Positions 42,501-51,938 of a stretch of DNA of 64,000 nt are shown piece after piece. The position numbers and the translations under genes were made by a program. How positions within the stretch are numbered: the stretch's first letter is position 1; each line of letters opens with the position of its first letter. A model generated the notes under the pieces. It was given only the letters and a program-made list of their open reading frames with translations, had not been told where the DNA came from and made no database searches. Origin of the DNA: Microscilla marina ATCC 23134 (GTDB lineage: Bacteria > Bacteroidota > Bacteroidia > Cytophagales > Microscillaceae); assembly GCF_000169175.1 (NCBI RefSeq), contig NZ_AAWS01000004.1:62001-126000 (forward strand), read 5' to 3'.

Positions 42501-43155
42501 CATCGGTCAAAAAGGCTTCAAACACCTCTGCATTCCAACCCATTTTAAGTATTACCCCATTGCCATCACCCCGGCTTGCCACCTGAAAATAAAGCAAGCG
42601 AAGCTGAGACAAAAACACCTGGGCAGTGGCGGCCGCTGAGTTCGGAAAAACTGTGTTGAGCTTGCCTTGCACAGGTATTTGAGCTTTGGTTTCGTAATAA
42701 GCAAACAAAATGTCCAGCGACAAACCCAGGGCTTCTATAATCTCCGGGCTTGTCTTGCGCCTGGCAGTGAGTTCTTCTTTGAGTTTGGCTGCCACAAAAG
42801 CAAAAAACTGCCCCAGGTCATAAGAAACCACTACCCCCACTTTATCTGCTGATTCCTCTGAAAACCGGAGACCACCTACGGCATACTTATTTTCAATGAG
42901 GACAGTTTTGGTGTCGCCCAGGGGCAGTATTTGTCTGGTCTCCACACGGGCAAATGTATCAGGTAGTACCTCTCTTAGTTTTTGGGTGAGCTTGCCCGCC
43001 ACAAAACGAGGCAGTACCATTTTTTCGGGGCTGAGCTTTTCATCCGGGGCTTTGCTTACCCGAATAATTTTGTGGCAGCCTACGACCAGGCTGGTCCCCA
43101 ATAACAACAAGCCCAGCATGACTGCCAGGTGTTTGCGTGTGATTTGTTTCATCAA
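42457..43155 (-). CDS. Predicted lipoprotein, unknown function
   Basis: A 232-residue protein with a lipoprotein signal peptide; the lipobox SLVVGC places the lipidated cysteine at residue 27. The mature protein has an alpha/beta pattern (FAAVTA-like KVGVVVSYDLGQFFAFVAAK) and an acidic/basic C-terminus (GKYKVKVVEKE). No family recognised. Divergent from 43317-43823. Confidence 0.68.
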   Translation of the reverse strand: MMKQITRKHLAVMLGLLLLGTSLVVGCHKIIRVSKAPDEKLSPEKMVLPRFVAGKLTQKLREVLPDTFARVETRQILPLGDTKTVLIENKYAVGGLRFSEESADKVGVVVSYDLGQFFAFVAAKLKEELTARRKTSPEIIEALGLSLDILFAYYETKAQIPVQGKLNTVFPNSAAATAQVFLSQLRLLYFQVASRGDGNGVILKMGWNAEVFEAFLTDVLAGKYKVKVVEKE

Positions 43156-43316
43156 TGTATCGATTGTGTTAATTTTGAAAAAGCGAAAGCTAAAAGAATC
43201 AAGCGTGCCGTTTTTCGGGCATTTTTTCAGGATAGATACATTTAACTGTATGATAGAGAGTGAATTAGGGTTTGATAACTTTTTTGTAATTTAGTAGGCA
43301 AAAACAGCAAAACACC

Positions 43317-43823
43317 ATGAGCACTACATACCCTACCCTGCCTCCCTGGGAGGTGGTAGCCCTGGAAGCAATGATTGAAAAGCTATACCAGGCAGACGAA
43401 ACCAAAGAACCCGCTGTGCGCCGCCGCGACGATGTATTGGGCAGTTTCAAATACCTGCAACGAATCAAATATGGGTCGATGGAGGTCATTTGCCAAACCC
43501 TTGCCTACAAGTATTATTACCGCCCCCGTTCGGTGTATGCGTTGGTTTTACGCAACGCCAATCGGCTCAAAGACGCTGAACTGGAGGAACTTAAAGTGGG
43601 GGTGGACGAGTTGATGTACATCCGGCAACAGGTCAAGTCACTTTATTGGATGGAGAGCACGCGCCGCCACGAGGCAGTGCGGGCTGCTTTTAGAAAATGG
43701 CAAAACCTGGGCGACATTAGCTTTTTGTGTCGTTTGCTGGGCTACATGTTTTATTACCGCCCCGAAACCGTGCGCCAACTCTTAAAAGAAGTGGATTATA
43801 AAAAAGTAAGTCACCACAAGTAG
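43317..43823 (+). CDS. Hypothetical protein with internal repeat
   Basis: A 168-residue helical, basic protein. Two related halves are visible: ICQTLAYKYYYRPRSVYALV and LCRLLGYMFYYRPETVRQLL, each preceded by a helical arm. The repeat suggests a two-lobed fold. No known family. A positively charged C-terminus (KEVDYKKVSHHK). Possibly nucleic-acid-binding, by charge only. Confidence 0.6.
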   Translation: MSTTYPTLPPWEVVALEAMIEKLYQADETKEPAVRRRDDVLGSFKYLQRIKYGSMEVICQTLAYKYYYRPRSVYALVLRNANRLKDAELEELKVGVDELMYIRQQVKSLYWMESTRRHEAVRAAFRKWQNLGDISFLCRLLGYMFYYRPETVRQLLKEVDYKKVSHHK

Positions 43824-43852
43824 CTATTATTTTACTCATTATTAACCAAAGA

Positions 43853-44026
43853 ATGACACCGCGCATGAATAAGAAGACAGGAGATAAAGATAAAGGCAAA
43901 CCTACCCCACTTGCCTGCAAAATATGGGGGCACAAATGGCAGGGTGACAGCCTGAAGAGGTGGTGTACCCGCTGTGGCAAAACCCAGGTATCGAGGTATT
44001 CGGTAGAAGGGTGGGTGGATGTGTGA
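43853..44026 (+). CDS. Small zinc-ribbon-like protein (DUF1660-like)
   Basis: A 57-residue protein. LACKIWGHKWQGDSLKRWCT followed by RCGKTQ gives a C-x4-H ... C-x2-C metal-binding pattern, like prophage DUF1660 proteins. The basic N-terminus (MTPRMNKKTGDKDKGK) has a second ATG at codon 5. It lies 30 bp after 43317-43823. Confidence 0.6.
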   Translation: MTPRMNKKTGDKDKGKPTPLACKIWGHKWQGDSLKRWCTRCGKTQVSRYSVEGWVDV

Positions 44027-44112
44027 GGGTTGGTTTGCCCTCCTTCCACATTTCACCCAGCTACCTAACATTTCACAAAAAAAATGATTTGATCTAGGGG
44101 AAATGGGTAAGT

Positions 44113-44298
44113 TCACATATCCTCGATCTTATTCAACTGTCCACATTTTATACACAAATAAAAAGAGTATATGATCTCTATTGTGTCTCCTTCAAACTCT
44201 ACCTCTTCCATCTCTGAATAAAGCCAGTGTTGAGTAGATTTTTGATTGCAGTGAAAACAATGCTGATAAAACTCATCCCCTTCGGTAGGTTGACTCAT
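44113..44298 (-). CDS. Small zinc-ribbon protein
   Basis: A 61-residue protein with HCFHCNQKS and LCIKCGQLN, two CxxC knuckles about 32 residues apart, a simple zinc ribbon. The central part is acidic. Function unknown. Last minus-strand gene before the phage module. Confidence 0.55.
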   Translation of the reverse strand: MSQPTEGDEFYQHCFHCNQKSTQHWLYSEMEEVEFEGDTIEIIYSFYLCIKCGQLNKIEDM

Positions 44299-44452
44299 GG
44301 CTAAATATAACTTAACACTAATAACTCTTGAAGTACAGGTTTTGGTTTAAAAACCAACTGGAATTGAGACTTTCCACTTGCTCCTTATTATAACGATTCT
44401 TTAAATACATACGATACGTAGTACCAGAAGTATCCGGCCGGTGCTTGCAGCG

Positions 44453-44932
44453 CTACTCCATTCTTACTGTTACCTCATTCCCACCAATCTTCTCCCTTTT
44501 CACCTGTGGCGAATAATCCTTGTAACTCATTTCATAGTTTTGCTCCACCCGGTACAAATAGCCGTTGCCATTCACGGTGCGCCTACTCGTTTGGGTAAGC
44601 GTACCAAACTTCCCCGATTGCCAACCGTGGAGTTGGGCAGTGATCACTTGGGAGAGCAACAGGATGCCTTTGCCCGTGGTAACTTTGGCTCCGGTGGTAG
44701 TAGGACGGTAATCTTTGCAACCCAGGTGCAGGGTAAAGCTGGATTTTACCAGTAGCACCTTGTCCCCCAGTGGACTGGTGTCTTCGCGGGTGATTTCCAG
44801 GTAGGCGGCAGGCAAGGGGTAAGGAAATTTTTCGCTGCTATTATCAAATTGACCTTCCCACAAGTCAAAATGGCGGATGCCTACTTCGGGGGTTTTGAGG
44901 TGTGTCTCTAATTCGTTGTATAAATTAATCAT
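44453..44932 (-). CDS. Phage gp37/DUF1834-like tail-completion protein
   Basis: A 159-residue protein, beta-rich (PAAYLEITREDTSPLGDKVL, VKSSFTLHLGCKDYRPTTTG). It occupies the place of a tail terminator or gp37-type protein in the Mu-like order. The assignment rests mostly on position and the MINLYNELETHL opening. No capsid or tail gene follows toward lower coordinates. Confidence 0.5.
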   Translation of the reverse strand: MINLYNELETHLKTPEVGIRHFDLWEGQFDNSSEKFPYPLPAAYLEITREDTSPLGDKVLLVKSSFTLHLGCKDYRPTTTGAKVTTGKGILLLSQVITAQLHGWQSGKFGTLTQTSRRTVNGNGYLYRVEQNYEMSYKDYSPQVKREKIGGNEVTVRME

Positions 44933-44989
44933 AAAAATAATGGTTTGATTGTTTTATGGTTGGAGTCAGGTGTAGCCATCAAGAAATAG

Positions 44990-45484
44990 CTACCTGAACA
45001 CTTTATCCAGTTCTTTGTTTACAAAATCTTCAATGGCTGCCCAAAGTTCCGGAGGGAGTGGTTCTTTACCTGGAATGGGCATAAATTGTCGTTGGGGCAA
45101 CTCAGTTTGCCTACGGTGGCTACGTACCCTTACCGAGCCGTTACGCCCCCGCCGGGTATAGGTGCGAACGGTCGCAGCGCCTTTAGCCCCTTCATTGTGG
45201 AGCTGGGCAAGGTGAGCGTTGCCACTACTGCCTGCTGTTTGCCGATCACTGCCCACCCTAATTACCCGCCAGTTGGCTTCGCGTACCTTAAAAGAAGCTT
45301 TGAGTTTGCCTGTGTCAGTAAGCAAGGGTTTGCGGTTGTTGGTGTTCAGGTTTTGGCGGGGTGGCCAGGCGCTGCCTTGGTACGATTCACTGGCAAAGTT
45401 GCGCTCCACATAACGCAGCATGACCCGCCCTACGCCACTGGGCATCTGACGCATGACTTTCTTAAATTTTCGTTCGTTGATCAT
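44990..45484 (-). CDS. Phage virion morphogenesis protein (Mu gpG-like)
   Basis: A 164-residue protein of the phage virion morphogenesis family: RYVERNFASESYQGSAWPPR near the start, then KPLLTDTGKLKASFKVREAN, HLAQLHNEGAKG and QRQFMPIPGKEPLP near the end. These features (an R-x-x-F, then a W-x-P, an L-T-D-T-G-x-L, and an H-N-x-G) are typical. It acts in head completion. Follows the portal gene on the minus strand after 57 bp. Confidence 0.8.
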   Translation of the reverse strand: MINERKFKKVMRQMPSGVGRVMLRYVERNFASESYQGSAWPPRQNLNTNNRKPLLTDTGKLKASFKVREANWRVIRVGSDRQTAGSSGNAHLAQLHNEGAKGAATVRTYTRRGRNGSVRVRSHRRQTELPQRQFMPIPGKEPLPPELWAAIEDFVNKELDKVFR

Positions 45485-45541
45485 CAGTATTTAAATTCTA
45501 TGGTTGTTGTATGGTTTTATGGCGTTAGCGCAAAGCGTCGT

Positions 45542-47392
45542 TTAGAGTTTGATGAGTGTCTTGTTACCCCTACCATCACTGTATATCGCTTCGCTTAGAG
45601 ATAGCTTGATTGGTTGCTCAAGTTGAGTCAACGTATATTTCTTTGCTGTTCCCTTTTTAATAAAAGCAATGGTGGCGTGGGGCTGGTAGGTTTCATACTG
45701 CAAAGTATGTTTGAGCTCCGCCTTTAATGCTTCGTGGAGTGCTACCAGGGCAGGGCTGGTTACCTCAAACTTGAGCACCTCATAGTCCTTGTCCTTTTGA
45801 TCAAACACCGAAATCGCGGTAAGTTGTACCTCCATCTCTTGTTGGGTAGAAAGTAAGGCTTCAAGTTTTTTTAAGGCATTGGGCAAAGCGTGTAGCCCAT
45901 ACAGGGCAGTGATATGAGGCGTGTCTTCATAGCCGTAGACTCCAGCCTTGGGGCAGATGTATAAGTCGCGTACTTCAATGTCTGGCAGTAGGCTTGCCCA
46001 CAGCTTTTTATCTCTAATGGGCAGGGTCACCGATCCATACTTAAAAAAGTCCTGGTTTTTGGCAACTTCGACATTAGTATCAAGATTACTCGTACTATCC
46101 ACTTGATTGCCTGTTTCCTGATTAGCTTCAGAATCCGTGGCAGTGTTAGTGTTTGTATCATTCTCAGCATTCTTTTTTACTACTGCCTTCATATTTTGGT
46201 CTACTGGCAAGGTTGCCTTCTTTTTTACCTTGATTCCCGTAGCTTTTTCAAACTCGGCAGTGCTTACCTCAAAATGGCTCAGGGCAAGTTCCAGGGCTTT
46301 CTCAGAGATACTTTTCTTCTGGCGCTGGAGTTCACGCAGGTAAGTATCCAGAAAAATAAACGAATGCCCGGCCAACGGGTAATTGAAGTCCAGCAGGCGG
46401 GGAAAAAGTTCTTCATTCACCACTGACTCCACCCTTGCCATATCGTATTCTCTGATTTCTTCGCTGGGCGTTTTGGCAATGCTGTCTTTATTCATGTAGG
46501 TTTGGGCACCGCCATCGGTATCATTGCTCAGCTTGACGTGTCCCTGAATGATTTTGAGCAGCTTCTTGCTTGCCTTCTCATCCATTTTGTCAAAGGTATC
46601 AACGGTACCACCGCCACCGGAGGGAAAGGCAATCTCTACCTTTTCTTCAATATCAAACACTCCGTTGAGCTCTTCTTCTACATTCAGAAGAGCATCCAAT
46701 ACTTCACGGCGTTCTTCCCCTTCCTTGTCGGTATGCACTATTTTGTAAGGCTTGCCGTAATCCCGATTAAATTCGGCGTGCTTTACCAAGGCATCTCTGC
46801 TGAGAATGGCATAAGGAGCCGCGTACAACAGCAAGCCCAGAGGAAAGCGTTTGCTATGGCAGAAGATGTACCAACGCTTCAAATATTCGGCGCTGAAATC
46901 AATGCCTTCCTGATAGGCAGAGAAAGGGTAAGGCAGTACCAGCCCACGCCCTGGAATGATGTTGCGTCGTTCTACGGTGTTGATTTCTTTGATTGAATAA
47001 TCACCATCGTTCAAGGTTTGCCCTATTTCAATCAGCGAGTAGCCATAAAACTCCGCATCGAGCACCGCATTGATGAAATCATCGAACCAACTGCCTCTTA
47101 ATTTTTTGGTGGCAGCCTCCTGATAATTGCTCTCCGAATCCAGCACCAGAAAAGGCTCGCCCAGTACTTTGTTCTTGCGGTTGTTGATGGCGGTGATCAC
47201 TTCGGCATCGATGCACACCATATCATAGACTTCCATCAAAGGATAGGTGCGGGGCATTACCGGGCTTTCGGCAATGCGCCAGGCTTGTATCCAGTCGGCA
47301 ATGGTTACCCGGTCCCTGCCGTATTGGAATACCGAGGCAAAAGTGCTCAGATGATGAGCAGCAGTAGCTCGTTTTTTTGTTTTTTTAGACAT
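45542..47392 (-). CDS. Phage portal protein (DUF935) fused to a 2H phosphoesterase domain
   Basis: A 616-residue protein. ATG 47392 is chosen (MSKKTKKRATAAHH); the frame extends to 47437 but overlaps the previous gene. Residues ~30-410 match the Mu gp29/DUF935 portal: DMVCIDAEVITAINNRKNKV, GYSLIEIGQTL, FDIEEKVEIAFPSGGGG, and ERIREYDMA-like EEIREYDMARVE. The portal forms the head vertex for DNA packaging. The last ~145 residues are a separate domain with two H-x-T motifs, PHITALYGL (His493) and PHATIAFIK (His572), the signature of 2H phosphoesterases. A Thr/Asn-rich linker joins the two. The portal half is complete. Confidence 0.82.
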   Translation of the reverse strand: MSKKTKKRATAAHHLSTFASVFQYGRDRVTIADWIQAWRIAESPVMPRTYPLMEVYDMVCIDAEVITAINNRKNKVLGEPFLVLDSESNYQEAATKKLRGSWFDDFINAVLDAEFYGYSLIEIGQTLNDGDYSIKEINTVERRNIIPGRGLVLPYPFSAYQEGIDFSAEYLKRWYIFCHSKRFPLGLLLYAAPYAILSRDALVKHAEFNRDYGKPYKIVHTDKEGEERREVLDALLNVEEELNGVFDIEEKVEIAFPSGGGGTVDTFDKMDEKASKKLLKIIQGHVKLSNDTDGGAQTYMNKDSIAKTPSEEIREYDMARVESVVNEELFPRLLDFNYPLAGHSFIFLDTYLRELQRQKKSISEKALELALSHFEVSTAEFEKATGIKVKKKATLPVDQNMKAVVKKNAENDTNTNTATDSEANQETGNQVDSTSNLDTNVEVAKNQDFFKYGSVTLPIRDKKLWASLLPDIEVRDLYICPKAGVYGYEDTPHITALYGLHALPNALKKLEALLSTQQEMEVQLTAISVFDQKDKDYEVLKFEVTSPALVALHEALKAELKHTLQYETYQPHATIAFIKKGTAKKYTLTQLEQPIKLSLSEAIYSDGRGNKTLIKL

Positions 47393-47430
47393 TTGGCAAT
47401 CATTTGTAATGTGTATGTAACTTTTAAACT

Positions 47431-48048
47431 CTACCACCCTTTATAATCACTCCCCCGGCTATCCTGCCTGTCGTTGCCAGGTTTCACTTTCCCACCCGCA
47501 ATAAGTATCCCCCGGTCTCCAGGAGGTTCTTGAGGCAACTGTGTAGGACGCTCGTTTTTCATATACACCTTGCACCAGGCAATGGCGTCATCATAGAATT
47601 GCCTAAACTGACTGGCAATCTCTACCGGGCTATTGGCAGGAACTACTCTATAAAGAGCAATGTCTACGGCAAAATCACGTACAATGGTACTGCGGGGATC
47701 GGTGGTCAGGGGCTGCCAATAAGCAGGGTTATCGCTGGATGGAGTAATGCCTTGGTTAGCTTTGATGGCTCTATAGTATTTCACCTCTGGGGGCAGATGA
47801 GTATCAGGACTCATATTCACCCATACCAAATCACCCGCTGCGAAAGTTTGGCCAGTGCCGTTATAGGCAAACAGCCGGATAAATATTTTTGGCAACGAAG
47901 ACCGGGCAGCCATATACTCCCCCATTTCTTCGATGGCCGATTTTTGGGCTTCGGCAAGCTTGCCCCAATCCCCTTCTATAAAATCAAGCAAGTCCGCCTC
48001 GCTTAACCTTCGGCGGTAGTCGTAGCGGTGTAAAAAGTTAGAATGCAT
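47431..48048 (-). CDS. Head-tail joining protein (Mu gp36/DUF1320-like)
   Basis: A 205-residue protein. ATG 48048 (MHSNFLHRYDYRRRLSEADL) is chosen over the upstream extension because the extension overlaps the terminase gene heavily. It has a DUF1320-like helical core (FAVDIALYRVVPANSPVEIA, FRQFYDDAIAWCKVYM) with an inserted WVNMSPDTHLPPEVKYYRAI segment. The C-terminus is flexible and Gly/Arg-rich. It overlaps the terminase end by 11 bp. Confidence 0.65.
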   Translation of the reverse strand: MHSNFLHRYDYRRRLSEADLLDFIEGDWGKLAEAQKSAIEEMGEYMAARSSLPKIFIRLFAYNGTGQTFAAGDLVWVNMSPDTHLPPEVKYYRAIKANQGITPSSDNPAYWQPLTTDPRSTIVRDFAVDIALYRVVPANSPVEIASQFRQFYDDAIAWCKVYMKNERPTQLPQEPPGDRGILIAGGKVKPGNDRQDSRGSDYKGW

Positions 48049-49651
48049 CTTTTGATCGTTTTCTTGGTACAGTTTGCGTTTTGCGTTGGCTAGTGCCCTT
48101 CCCTCTGAACTTCTTGTATGCTTTCGCAAATTTTGCCACAAAAAAGTAGCGCAAGGCATCTGAAATGTGCCCAAAGGGTTGGTAGCGAATTTTGAGTTTG
48201 GTGTCTTCGATCGTTTTCTTGCTGATGGTGCCATCCTCCGCCTCTTTGGTGTATTCAAACTCCCGAATCACCGTTTTGCAACGGGCTTTGTCTACGTGTA
48301 CCCGAATGCCATAGCTCTGCTTTTCTAAGATCAGGTTGATGAAGTCCCCACTCTCCGAAACCCCTGGTGCCTTGGTCAGCACCATATCACGCAGGCTGGT
48401 AAAGTAAGGTTTGAGCTGCTCAAAAATCACCTTAAAATCGGAGCGTTTGTCCCTGGTTTTGGTTTGCTGGTTTTTGCCCGATGGATCACCGTGGATATAG
48501 ATTCGCCCCTGGTGGGATTGGTATATTTTCAAAAAATCCTCACAAGTATGAGGGGTGGTGTTGCGAGGGGTTTTATTAAGTATCTCGTCTAAAATATACA
48601 CATCAATCATCCCTTCTTCGGGGCGTACAAATACCTGAATGACTACGCAAGTCACATAAGGGTGCACGTTGAAATCCCATGTAATATCCAGGGGGTGGGC
48701 AGGGTCATACACTGCTTCATAATAATGTCCCGTATGCACGCTGGCATCCCACTGTTTCCAAAACTCTCCCCCGCTTTTGGCCAGGGGGTCACCATAAATC
48801 AGCATCCCGTGCCGATGGCTGGCAAGGTTGGCTTCCTGTTTTTTGATATAGTTGGAGGGCAGGTTTTTGAGGTTCAAATGAGTCGCCGAAATCACTACAA
48901 ACTTAGAGTCCCCGCCTACTTTCTTTTTAAAGTACTGAGGCGGATCATAAATCTTTGCCTTGATTTCTTCTTCATACTCGCTCAACTCAAACCAATCATT
49001 AATCCAGGGTACTTTGGCCGGAGAAGTAAAAATATACAAAGGATTAAAAGGGAGGTTAGCGACTACCGGGCTTCCTTCATCGTACTCCTCACTGGTGAGT
49101 GCCCCCGCCCTTGTCTGGCTAATATACAACCCTTGCTGGCGAAGCCTTCCCAGGATTACTTCCTGCACGGCTTCTTCGCGCGTGTCCTTGGTTTCATCTA
49201 AAATCGCCCAGGCAAACTCTTTCCCATCGTGGGCTTTGTAATTTTCCAAAGAACCAATAAATACCACGCAGCCATTCCAAAAACTAATCTTGTTGCGGTA
49301 ACTCTTAAAAGCGTGCCCTTCCCGGCTAAAGTGCCTGGGGGGTTGGGTGCCCACCACATAGTCGCCCTGCCCCAGGTATTCGTCATATTCTTCCAACCCC
49401 AAATCTTTCCAGACCAAAAAGACCCGGTAAAGCGTTGAATCAGTGAGCTGCATATCGGTGTTGGCGCCCATAAAACCAAACACTCCGGGAAAATTGCTAA
49501 TCAAACGAAACGAGATTAAACCAGCCCCGTGCGTTTTGCCTGCCCCTTGCCCCGCCATAAACAAGTTGACAGGGGTGTCGGATACATAAATATCAAACTG
49601 GGGTTTACTGGGGCGGACAGTCACTGCTTGCCCTTTCTTTTTACTGGTCAT
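48038..49651 (-). CDS. terL: Phage terminase large subunit
   Basis: A 537-residue packaging motor. ATPase domain: Walker A in NLFMAGQGAGKTHGAGL (about 29-45) and Walker B in EFAWAILDETKD. Nuclease domain: DITWDFNVHPYVTCVVIQ and IYIHGDPSGKNQQTKTRDKR supply the acidic residues of the RNase H-like fold. The protein cuts and packages phage DNA. It overlaps its neighbours on both sides, as in a translationally coupled operon. Confidence 0.88.
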   Translation of the reverse strand: MTSKKKGQAVTVRPSKPQFDIYVSDTPVNLFMAGQGAGKTHGAGLISFRLISNFPGVFGFMGANTDMQLTDSTLYRVFLVWKDLGLEEYDEYLGQGDYVVGTQPPRHFSREGHAFKSYRNKISFWNGCVVFIGSLENYKAHDGKEFAWAILDETKDTREEAVQEVILGRLRQQGLYISQTRAGALTSEEYDEGSPVVANLPFNPLYIFTSPAKVPWINDWFELSEYEEEIKAKIYDPPQYFKKKVGGDSKFVVISATHLNLKNLPSNYIKKQEANLASHRHGMLIYGDPLAKSGGEFWKQWDASVHTGHYYEAVYDPAHPLDITWDFNVHPYVTCVVIQVFVRPEEGMIDVYILDEILNKTPRNTTPHTCEDFLKIYQSHQGRIYIHGDPSGKNQQTKTRDKRSDFKVIFEQLKPYFTSLRDMVLTKAPGVSESGDFINLILEKQSYGIRVHVDKARCKTVIREFEYTKEAEDGTISKKTIEDTKLKIRYQPFGHISDALRYFFVAKFAKAYKKFRGKGTSQRKTQTVPRKRSKDAF

Positions 49652-50204
49652 CTATTTCCCCCTCCCCATTTTCGTTTGCCTCAGCTTCATAAGGGTTGGC
49701 AATGGTTACCTGAATATTTTTGGTGGTGATTTCACCCGAATGCTCCACCTTTTGGGTACCATAACCCAGGTGTTGCGCCTTGGCACTCAGCAGTATTTTT
49801 GCCGCGTGATAATCAGGCGGCAGGTACTTTTTCACTTCCTTTACTTCTACCCGTTCTTTGTACTTATCTACCTTCACCTTTACCACCACCTGCTCTTTGT
49901 AATACATGCCCTGGGTGCGTTGTACCAGGGTACTTTGGGCAAGGTCTACGGTAATGGCATCCCCAATCTGGTTGGCTTCGGCTACTTTTTTGGCAAAGCT
50001 TTGGTTGTTTTTGAGCCAGTGATAGACCGAGCTGCGTGATACCTTGACCCCTAACTGTTGGCTGGCGCGTTCACAGGCAAGTTGGCGGTTGCCTCCGGTA
50101 TGCACTAATGCCTCCACAAAAGCCTTTTGCTTGTCAGGAGTCGTGTAGTGTTCGGTAGCCTTGCTTTTCCTTTGGGGCGATATGTTTTTTTTATCTTTGC
50201 TCAT
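49641..50204 (-). CDS. terS: Phage terminase small subunit-like protein
   Basis: A 187-residue protein; ATG 50204 gives MSKDKKNISPQRKSKATEHY and the upstream extension is rejected. An N-terminal helix-turn-helix of the terminase-small type lies at about 30-80 (QLACERASQQLGVKVSRSSV, YHWLKNNQSFAKKVAEANQI). The acidic C-terminus is free to contact TerL. It overlaps terL by 11 bp. Confidence 0.72.
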   Translation of the reverse strand: MSKDKKNISPQRKSKATEHYTTPDKQKAFVEALVHTGGNRQLACERASQQLGVKVSRSSVYHWLKNNQSFAKKVAEANQIGDAITVDLAQSTLVQRTQGMYYKEQVVVKVKVDKYKERVEVKEVKKYLPPDYHAAKILLSAKAQHLGYGTQKVEHSGEITTKNIQVTIANPYEAEANENGEGEIDDQ

Positions 50205-50454
50205 TTTCCTTCGCGCGCGCCCGCGCATGGGCGTGTACAATTTGCCCAATGTAAGTTGTTGTTACTTAGTAATAGCCTGCATGCATTTGACAGTAGTTAC
50301 AAAAGTGCGTAATTGAAAGAGCTTAAACAGCCGTTTGTTATGAGAATGGAGAAATAGGCAAGGCGTGGTGGTATAATTTGCCTAAAGCAAAAAATAAAAA
50401 CTTGCGGGAGTGGGTAAGCAAAGCCGTGCCTAACTGATCAGGCACGGCTTTAGA

Positions 50455-51938
50455 TTATTTAGGCATCAGAGGGGCAAGGGCTTCCTCCGTCATCAACTCA
50501 CCATTGCGTGTGATCTCAAAAGGCTTGTTTTCGCTCTGGCAATGATGAATAAAACGAGTTAGAATACCTTGCATATAGTGAGGTTCGTACTCAACACCAT
50601 AGCATATTCGGCGGGTGCGTTCGGTGGCCATTAGGGTGGTACCCGAACCCAAAAAGCAGTCCAACGCAATGTCTCCCTCGTTGGTGGTATCGAGCAGGGC
50701 ATCAGCAATCATTCTTACGGGCTTGGGAGTAGGGTGATTTTCCAAAGCTCCCAACTTGCCAAACTCTTTACGTTCTTCATTAGAGAAGTCGTTGGCTGAT
50801 TTGTAGTCCCAAACATTAGAGCGAAAGCGATCTTTGAGTTCCAAATGAGACAAGTGTTTTGCCTCCCCTGATTTGAAGATAAAACAGAATTCGTGTTTTG
50901 CCCGGTAGAAGCTGCCATTTGCCTGAATAGATTTGTTCCAAACGCAGACTTGTTTGGGTTCGCGGCTGCCGTATACTTTGCCTCCAGCCTCGCACATGTG
51001 CCAGGCGTGACGAAAGTCCATAAAATTGTAATGAATGCTGCCATCTACGGTGTGTTGTACGGCGTGGCGCATATAGGTTGCAAGAAACTCCACAAACTCC
51101 TGGTCACCCATTTCGCCCGCAGCCATAGAAAAGTCTTCGTGCTGTACTTTGCCTAAGCCACCAAATAGACTGTAAGGGATGTTATAAGGTGGGTCGGTAA
51201 TAAGTACTCTTGCTAGTGTTCCATTCATCAACGTTTCAAAGGTTGCTGCCAAAAGGCTGTCCCCACAGATGAGACGGTGTTTGCCGTTGAGCTCATATAC
51301 ATCTCCTTTTTGTACGACTACCTCGGCTTCTTCGTCAGGCATAAAGTCTTCGTGTTCTTCGGCGTAGGGAGCCTCGCCTCCTTCACTGCCATTACCACCC
51401 AGTCCAAAGGTATCAAAGGTTTGCTCAAAGCGGGGCATAGAAAACTCAGGGAGGTTAATTTCAAACTTGAGCTGAGGAAAGTTGAGGTCGTACTGTTCAA
51501 TGAATTCAGCAAGCCCTTGTTGGGTCACCTCGCCGTAGCCGGAAGAATAAAGGAGCACCAACTTGGCGGCTTCTTCTTTGGAGTCTGCCTCGATGATGAG
51601 CGCAGGTAGTTCTGCGGGGATGGTAATTTCATAGAATTGATCCTGCCCGGCATCGGCATCGCGCACTGTAGCCCCACCTTCTTCTTCAATACGCCGCAGT
51701 ACGGTATCACGGCGTTTGCCGTCTACACACCAGTGTTTGCCTGCTTCGTCTCGCCATACATAAAAAGGGGCTACGAACTGGTTATGACTAACGAGCTGAC
51801 CACTTTTTGGTACTGTTCGTCGGTAGATACTTTGAAATTATCCTGCTGGATAAACTCCATTGCCTTCCAGTCAATCATTTCTAAACCTAAAATGCGGGAG
51901 CGCAGGGCTTCGGAAGTGGGGGTTTGATCTTTTGTCAT
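50455..51938 (-). CDS. ParB-like/DNA methyltransferase of a phage, with a frameshift
   Basis: Amino-methyltransferase of the beta class with an N-terminal ParB-like region. From ATG 51938 the frame reads MTKDQTPTSEALRSRILGLE and following, but closes at about 51773. The continuation in another frame (SGQLVSHNQFVAPFYVWRDE, then AGKHWCVDGKRRDTVLRRIE) runs into the 403-residue frame that ends at 50455. The change falls at a five-base A run on the minus strand (51804-51808), so one A is lost or the read is wrong. Catalytic DPPYN is in VLITDPPYNIPYSLF, and the AdoMet motif is in DCFLGSGTTLMATE near the C-terminus. It probably modifies phage DNA against restriction. Confidence 0.75.
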
